Assembly: GCF_003688665.1 (NCBI RefSeq)
Contig: NZ_REFO01000012.1
Location: 1-64,000, forward strand
Length of the DNA: 64,000 nt
Direction: 5' to 3'
Source: Hydrogenothermus marinus
GTDB lineage: Bacteria; Aquificota; Aquificia; Aquificales; Hydrogenothermaceae
Positions 59,615 through 64,000 of this stretch are shown here, piece by piece. The translations under genes and the position numbers were made by a program. The notes beneath the pieces were generated by a model. The model saw nothing but the letters and a program-made list of their open reading frames with translations. It did not search any database and had not been told where the DNA came from. The stretch's first letter is position 1; each line of letters begins with the position of its first letter.

Positions 59615-59838
59615 TTAATAGAAAAGTATCCAAATATCTAACAGTTTCTGCGATAGGCCTACATCTTATATCAGGAATTATTGTAGGCCTTTTTCTTGGT
59701 TATATTTTTGATAACTTATTCCATAAAGATTATTTATTTAAAATCATATTTTTAATTCTTGGTATTATAGCTGGATTTTATAATATGTATAAAGATGCTA
59801 TTAGATATTTAAAACAGGAAGATACCAAAAATAATTAA
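59611..59838 (+). CDS. AtpZ/AtpI-like small membrane protein
   Basis: 75 residues with two TM helices (about 14-34 and 42-60) linked by a short loop and ending in a charged tail. The pattern GLHLISGIIVGLFLGYIFDNLF...GIIAGFYNMYKD matches the AtpZ family linked to F-type ATPases, thought to move Mg2+/Ca2+ or help c-ring assembly. No atp genes are near; here it follows dapB. Recognised by topology and glycine pattern. Confidence 0.7.
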   Translation: MINRKVSKYLTVSAIGLHLISGIIVGLFLGYIFDNLFHKDYLFKIIFLILGIIAGFYNMYKDAIRYLKQEDTKNN

Positions 59839-59881
59839 AAATTTATATTAAATTAGCCAAATTTAAGTACTAAATTTTTAA
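59835..59881. terminator. Long AT-rich stem-loop between convergent genes
   Basis: TTAAAAATTTA (59835-59845) pairs with TAAATTTTTAA (59871-59881), continued by TTAAATT (59848-59854) with AATTTAA (59860-59866) around loop AGCCA, about 20 bp in all. It overlaps the stop of the AtpZ-like gene and lies in front of the nrnA 3' end. Probable bidirectional terminator, weak because it lacks GC pairs. Confidence 0.5.
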
Positions 59882-59946
59882 GGTATTCTGAATTATCAAA
59901 TCTATATTAAAAATAACAAACTACTTTTAAACTAAATACCGTTAAT

Positions 59947-60924
59947 CTATATAGTTGAATAGCTAATATTTAGTTCTTTTTCTAATTGTTGTTTTGCTCT
60001 TTCAACTAATTTATTTAAAACCTCTTCTTTTTTACCTCTTATTCTACAACCTGCTGCATCTCTATGTCCACCACCGCCAAAATATTCAGCAATTTCTCTT
60101 ACATCAATATTTCCTTTTCCTCTAATCGATACTCTCCAAAGATCAGGATCTTCTTTTTGAATCATTATGAAAGCTATTTCAACACCATCTATACTTCTTG
60201 CATAATTTACAAATCCTTCTGTCTCTTCTTCTAAAGCACCTGTTTCATGGAGATATTTTCTTTCAACTATTAAAGAAGCTATTTTTCCTTCTGCATATAA
60301 CTTTAAAGTTGAAAGTGTAAGCTGTAAAAGTTTTATTGTACTTAATTTATTTCTTTCATAAATCATATTTGCAATATAAGTAGGATCTGCTCCTTTTTTT
60401 ACTAAAAATTCAGCCATTTCAAAAGCTTCATCATCAACATTGTTATATCTAAATGAACCTGTATCTGTTAAAAGGCCTGTATATAAATTTGTTGCAATAT
60501 TAGAATTTATCTTTTCTTCATTCCAATAACGAAGAATTTTTGCAACTAAAAAAGTAGTTGAAGGAGCATATGTATCTATAAAATCATAATTACTTTCTTT
60601 ATTACCACCTATATGATGATCTATTCTTATTATCTCTTTTGCGTTTATTTTAGTTCCTGCTCTAAAGGCTCCAGCAGCATCAACAAGTATTGCTAAATCA
60701 TATGTTTTTTCATTTGGTAATTTTTTTATTTTATCTATATTTGGTAAGAAATCTAAGATTGCAGGTGCTGGGTCTTTCATTGCACATTCTACATCTTTAC
60801 CTTCATTTTTTAAAAACTCATAAAGGGCAAGCATACTACCAATACCATCTGCATCTGGGTTTTCATGAGTAAATATTAGTATTTTTCCTTTTTCTCTTTT
60901 TATTCTATCTATTAAAGCCTTCAT
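59947..60924 (-). CDS. nrnA: Bifunctional oligoribonuclease / pAp phosphatase NrnA
   Basis: 325 residues of the DHH-DHHA1 family. Metal motifs: HENPDADGIGSM at about 20-31, VDAAGAFRAG, IDHHIGGNK (the DHH box) at about 104-112 and TDTGSFRYN. The substrate-binding GGGGHRDAAG motif is near 285. It degrades short RNAs and 3'-phosphoadenosine-5'-phosphate. GAGGT precedes the ATG. It follows nth by 12 nt. Confidence 0.9.
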   Translation of the reverse strand: MKALIDRIKREKGKILIFTHENPDADGIGSMLALYEFLKNEGKDVECAMKDPAPAILDFLPNIDKIKKLPNEKTYDLAILVDAAGAFRAGTKINAKEIIRIDHHIGGNKESNYDFIDTYAPSTTFLVAKILRYWNEEKINSNIATNLYTGLLTDTGSFRYNNVDDEAFEMAEFLVKKGADPTYIANMIYERNKLSTIKLLQLTLSTLKLYAEGKIASLIVERKYLHETGALEEETEGFVNYARSIDGVEIAFIMIQKEDPDLWRVSIRGKGNIDVREIAEYFGGGGHRDAAGCRIRGKKEEVLNKLVERAKQQLEKELNISYSTI

Positions 60925-60936
60925 TTTTTTACCTCT

Positions 60937-61608
60937 TTATAGATTTTTTTCTGGATATGGGCATATATCATTTAAATGACATTCTTTACATAAAGGTTTT
61001 CTTGCTTTACATATATATCTTCCAAACAGTACTAAAGCGTTTGATATATATATCCAGTTTTCTTTTGAAAAAAATTCTGCTAAATCCTTTTCTACTTTTT
61101 CAGGATCATTATGGCATGTTAACCCTAATCTTTTTGACACTCTTTTAACATGAGTATCTACAACAATAGCTGGTTTATGAAATCCATTTACAAGTATCAC
61201 AGATGCTGATTTTCTTCCTATACCCGGAAGTTTAACTAATTCTTCTATTGTGTCTGGTATTTTCCCTTTAAACTCTTCAACAATATATTTTGCTACATCT
61301 TTAATATATTGAGCTTTTTTTCTATAGTAATTTATAGGACGAAGAATTTCATAAAGGTCTTCTATATCAGCTTTTGCAAGTTTTTCTGGAGTTGGATACT
61401 TTTTGAAAAGTATTTTTGTTGCTTCATTTACTTTTATATCTGTAGTTTGAGCTGAAAGAAGTACTGCAATTATTAATTCAAAAGGATTTTTATAATTAAG
61501 TTCTGTTTTAGGACTTGGAAAATGTTTTTTTAATCTTGCTATAACTTCCTCTTCAGTAAATTTAATTTTCTTAGAACAAGGTTCTTTGGCTTTTTTCTTT
61601 TTTTTCAT
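60937..61608 (-). CDS. nth: Endonuclease III
   Basis: 223 residues. Helix-hairpin-helix LPGIGRKSASVIL, catalytic aspartate in VDTHVKRVSKRLGL, lysine in the HhH, and a C-terminal 4Fe-4S cluster C-x6-C-x2-C-x5-C (CKARKPLCKECHLNDIC). It removes oxidised pyrimidines. I choose the ATG at 61608 because AAGGAG sits 7 nt upstream; a TTG seven codons earlier has none. It overlaps the upstream exonuclease by 38 nt and starts with a lysine-rich tail (KKKKKAK). Confidence 0.94.
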   Translation of the reverse strand: MKKKKKAKEPCSKKIKFTEEEVIARLKKHFPSPKTELNYKNPFELIIAVLLSAQTTDIKVNEATKILFKKYPTPEKLAKADIEDLYEILRPINYYRKKAQYIKDVAKYIVEEFKGKIPDTIEELVKLPGIGRKSASVILVNGFHKPAIVVDTHVKRVSKRLGLTCHNDPEKVEKDLAEFFSKENWIYISNALVLFGRYICKARKPLCKECHLNDICPYPEKNL

Positions 61609-62464
61609 ATTTTTGCTCCTTATTTCCAATTTCTTTCAATAATGATTTAAATCCAAGTTTCTCAAACTCCTTTATTAAACTTTCCCAATCTATTTTTTCT
61701 CTTTTTAAGTTTTCTATTTCTATATCTAAAGGTACATTATCATCTAATTTTACTAAAAATCTATTTTTTTCAAGTCTGTCTATAGCTTCCTGAAAAGCTT
61801 TTTGTAATTTTGGAGAAAGTTCATCTAAATGATTTAATATATTTTCAATATTTCCATATTGATTTAAAAGCTTAGATGCAGTTTTAGGACCTACTCCTTT
61901 TACTCCTATAATATTATCTACAGTATCCCCTACTAAAGCTTGGTAATCTATGAACTGCTCAGGATAAACTCCATATTTCTCTTTTACTTTCTCTTTATCA
62001 AAAATAATATTTGAAACAGGATTTAGAAGATATATATTCTCACTTACTAGTTGCATCATATCCTTGTCAGGTGTTACAACATAAACTTTAAAGCCTTTAT
62101 TTTTTGCTTTTTTAGCAAGAGTTGCAATAATATCATCTGCTTCAAAACCTTCTTTTTCTAAAACTTTTATTCCAAATAATTTTAATAATCTTTTTATTTC
62201 TGGGATTTGTTGTTTTAACTCATCTGGCGTTTCTTTTCTAGTAGCTTTATAATCTTCATACTGTTTAGTTCTAAATGTTATTTTTCCTTTATCAAAAATT
62301 ACTGCTATATATTCAGGATTAAGGTCATTAATAAGTTTTAATATCATTCTTAAAAAGCCATAAATAGCTCCTGTAGGTCTTCCATCTGGAGCTGTCAAAG
62401 GTGGAAGTGCATAAAAAGCTCTATATATATATGATGAGCCGTCAACTAAAGCTATTTTTTTCAC
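61571..62464 (-). CDS. Stand-alone 5'-3' exonuclease (PolA N-terminal-like)
   Basis: 297 residues. Metal-site motifs: ALVDGSSYIYRAFYALPP at the N terminus, EGFEADDIIATLAKKA, VVTPDKDMMQLV and QALVGDTVDNIIGVKGVGPKTA with the H3TH. This is the flap endonuclease domain of DNA polymerase I encoded alone; Aquificales polymerase I lacks it. It removes RNA primers and flaps. The start is GTG. The C-terminal KKEKSQRTLF is a charged tail with a PIP-like sequence, a possible clamp-binding site. Confidence 0.9.
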   Translation of the reverse strand: MKKIALVDGSSYIYRAFYALPPLTAPDGRPTGAIYGFLRMILKLINDLNPEYIAVIFDKGKITFRTKQYEDYKATRKETPDELKQQIPEIKRLLKLFGIKVLEKEGFEADDIIATLAKKAKNKGFKVYVVTPDKDMMQLVSENIYLLNPVSNIIFDKEKVKEKYGVYPEQFIDYQALVGDTVDNIIGVKGVGPKTASKLLNQYGNIENILNHLDELSPKLQKAFQEAIDRLEKNRFLVKLDDNVPLDIEIENLKREKIDWESLIKEFEKLGFKSLLKEIGNKEQKYEKKEKSQRTLF

Positions 62465-62466
62465 TG

Positions 62467-63303
62467 TTATATCCTGTTTTTACTATTTAAATAAAGCATT
62501 TTCTTTGGATCTATAAGTTTTCCATATCTTCTTATTTCATAATGAAGATGAACACCTGTTGACCTACCTGTACTTCCTGCATAACCTATAATTTGCCCAG
62601 CTTTAACATATTGGCCTGTCTTTACTTTTATATAGTACATATGAGCATAAAGAGTTGTAAAACCGTATTTATGCTTTATTTTTACCATTTTTCCATATCC
62701 TCTGCCCCAGCCTGCATAAACAACCTTTCCATTTGCAGTAGCAAATACTGGTTGTTTAAAAGTAGCTCTAAGATCAATACCTGTATGGAAAGCCTTTTTA
62801 CCTGTAAAAGGATCTCTTCTTACTCCAAAACCTGAGGTGATTTTGCCATATAAAGGTACACCTACAGGAATATCTTGAATAGTTTTTAAAAGTTTAGTTA
62901 TACTTTTTTCTAAATTACCTGCATATAGATGAATTTTTTTGCTATTTTCAGGAATATATATACCACCTTCTGGAAGCTCAACTTTTATGCCTTTTCTTTC
63001 CAAATAATGATTGGCTTTTTTTATCTTTTCTTCAATATTTTTTAATTTTGTTTCTATTTCTTCCTTTTCTTTTTTTGTTTTTTCAAGTTCTTTTTCTCTA
63101 TCTTTTAAAATTTCTTTTAAAACTAATACTTCTTTCTGTAAAGATACAATTTCAGTTTGATAATTTTTTTGAAATTCTTTATAGTCTTTTTTTGTATTAA
63201 TTAATATATAAAAAATGATAAAAGAAAATATAGTTAACCCAACTGTATATATATACAAAAATTTAATTTTTTTATCCAATTTCTTTTGCAACCTCTTTTG
63301 CAT
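62467..63303 (-). CDS. M23-family murein hydrolase/regulator
   Basis: 278 residues. A single TM anchor (about 16-33), a long coiled coil (about 40-110), and a LytM domain: [24 protein letters not shown] with zinc histidine and aspartate in HTGID, second site in [10 protein letters not shown] (H-x-H). All metal ligands are kept, so it can be an active DD-endopeptidase, unlike EnvC-type regulators. Faces the periplasm. It overlaps hemB by 32 nt. Confidence 0.9.
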   Translation of the reverse strand: MQKRLQKKLDKKIKFLYIYTVGLTIFSFIIFYILINTKKDYKEFQKNYQTEIVSLQKEVLVLKEILKDREKELEKTKKEKEEIETKLKNIEEKIKKANHYLERKGIKVELPEGGIYIPENSKKIHLYAGNLEKSITKLLKTIQDIPVGVPLYGKITSGFGVRRDPFTGKKAFHTGIDLRATFKQPVFATANGKVVYAGWGRGYGKMVKIKHKYGFTTLYAHMYYIKVKTGQYVKAGQIIGYAGSTGRSTGVHLHYEIRRYGKLIDPKKMLYLNSKNRI

Positions 63304-64000
63304 GATAAGTTATTATTATATCAGCTCCAGCCCTTTTGATTGAGGTTAATGTTTCAAAGATTACTTTCTTTTCATCAATCCATCCTAATTTTCCTGCTGC
63401 TTTTATCATAGAATATTCTCCACTTACATTATAAGCAGCAACAGGAACATTAAAATTATTTTTTACATCTGAAATAATATCTAAATATGCTAAAGCAGGT
63501 TTTACCATAACAATATCTGCACCTTCTTCAAGATCTAAAGCAACTTCCTTTAAGGCTTCTCTTCTATTTGCAGGATCCATCTGATAAGTCCTTCTATCTC
63601 CAAAGGCTGGTGCAGATTCTGCAGCATCTCTGAAAGGTCCATAATAAGAAGATGCGTATTTTGCTGAATAAGACATAATTGGAATATCTACAAAACCTTC
63701 ACTATCTAAAGCTTCTCTTATTACTTTTACTACTCCATCCATCATTCCAGACGGAGCTACCATATCAGCTCCAGCTTTTGCATGAGATATTACCTGTTTT
63801 TTTGTATTTTCTAAGGTTTTATCATTATCAACATCATTACAACATAATACTCCACAATGTCCATGCTCAGTATATTCACAAAAACACACATCAGTTATTA
63901 CATAAAGTTCTGGATATTTATCTTTTATATATTTAATAGCTTTTTGAATTATCCCTTCCTCATTCCATGTATCACTTCCAATCTCATCTTTGTAGGAAGG
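63272..64000 (-). CDS. hemB: Delta-aminolevulinic acid dehydratase (porphobilinogen synthase), partial
   Basis: The C-terminal 242 residues; the frame stays open through 64000, so the 5' end lies outside. It has the zinc-cysteine site [16 protein letters not shown], the Schiff-base lysines in [10 protein letters not shown] and in the [18 protein letters not shown] segment, and the C-terminal [13 protein letters not shown]. Two 5-aminolevulinates are condensed to porphobilinogen for heme. It is the first readable gene of the 3'-end operon with the M23 gene downstream. Confidence 0.93.
   Translation of the reverse strand, partial: PSYKDEIGSDTWNEEGIIQKAIKYIKDKYPELYVITDVCFCEYTEHGHCGVLCCNDVDNDKTLENTKKQVISHAKAGADMVAPSGMMDGVVKVIREALDSEGFVDIPIMSYSAKYASSYYGPFRDAAESAPAFGDRRTYQMDPANRREALKEVALDLEEGADIVMVKPALAYLDIISDVKNNFNVPVAAYNVSGEYSMIKAAGKLGWIDEKKVIFETLTSIKRAGADIIITYHAKEVAKEIG

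Overview
This is a 64 kb AT-rich, gene-dense bacterial chromosome segment of almost entirely housekeeping genes. Gene content points to the Aquificales, and the low GC suggests Hydrogenothermaceae (Sulfurihydrogenibium-like); this is inferred from sequence character, not from a search. Supporting signs are a free-standing 5'-3' exonuclease separate from DNA polymerase I, an archaeal-type riboflavin-pathway reductase, inositol-1-phosphate synthase, a DPS-like ferritin, and LPS genes that mark a Gram-negative envelope. TTG starts are frequent (alaS, tsaE, dnaN, the PpiD-like gene, moaD, speD, pdxJ and others), usually behind a good Shine-Dalgarno sequence. I see no tRNA, rRNA, CRISPR array, prophage or intact insertion sequence, and no gene-free stretch over about 300 bases.

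Layout. 1-560: weak or decaying locus (outer-membrane-protein-like 3' remnant, GC-rich hairpin, doubtful ORF). 562-1788: membrane protein and tsaE. 1883-9591 (+): alaS, rpsA, a cation exchanger, accA, a small membrane protein and a heptosyltransferase. 9641-17105 (+): ilvB-ilvN-(unknown exported protein)-ilvC, a CDP-alcohol phosphotransferase, a riboflavin reductase, moaD, an AEC transporter and a cysteine desulfurase, then an opposing flgM-like gene. 17385-21688: tsaB (+) facing dnaN-gyrB (-). 21784-27220 (+): PpiD-like chaperone, degenerate HD protein, metallo-beta-lactamase-fold protein, and a division cluster rsmH-ftsL-like-PBP2. 27221-33195 (-): glycosyltransferase, rlmN, small heat-shock protein, lon, GNAT and a histidine phosphatase. 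33254-41464: sugar-nucleotide epimerase, pseudo-receiver, cupredoxin lipoprotein, coaE, comEC, MATE, methyltransferase, kdsC, a probable small RNA, pyrE and a ccsA-like gene. 41526-50040: comM, a membrane protein, DPS-like ferritin, thiL, a peptide-binding protein, inositol-1-phosphate synthase and mgtE. 50112-53133 (+): envelope cluster (PHP, PAP2, O-antigen ligase). 53146-56182 (-): speD, glmS, pdxJ. 56266-59838 (+): amidase, coaX, a 42-residue membrane peptide, an unknown acidic protein, dapB and an AtpZ-like protein. 59947-64000 (-): nrnA, nth, 5'-3' exonuclease, M23 peptidase and hemB, which runs off the window.

The genes sit in tightly packed operons with 4-44 nt overlaps. Shared themes are envelope construction (kdsC, waaF-like, waaL-like, PAP2, glmS, PBP2, amidase, M23 protein, dapB), branched-chain amino acid synthesis, cofactor synthesis (coaE, coaX, thiL, pdxJ, riboflavin, moaD, hemB), the t6A tRNA modification (tsaB, tsaE), and protein quality control (lon, Hsp20, PpiD).

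The most unusual material is non-coding or degenerate. It includes a promoter-to-terminator small RNA unit between kdsC and pyrE, long palindromes at the ferritin promoter and between ccsA and comM, a 48-nt element that folds as a three-way junction beside gyrB, an HD-like protein without its catalytic residues, and a receiver domain without its phosphoacceptor aspartate.
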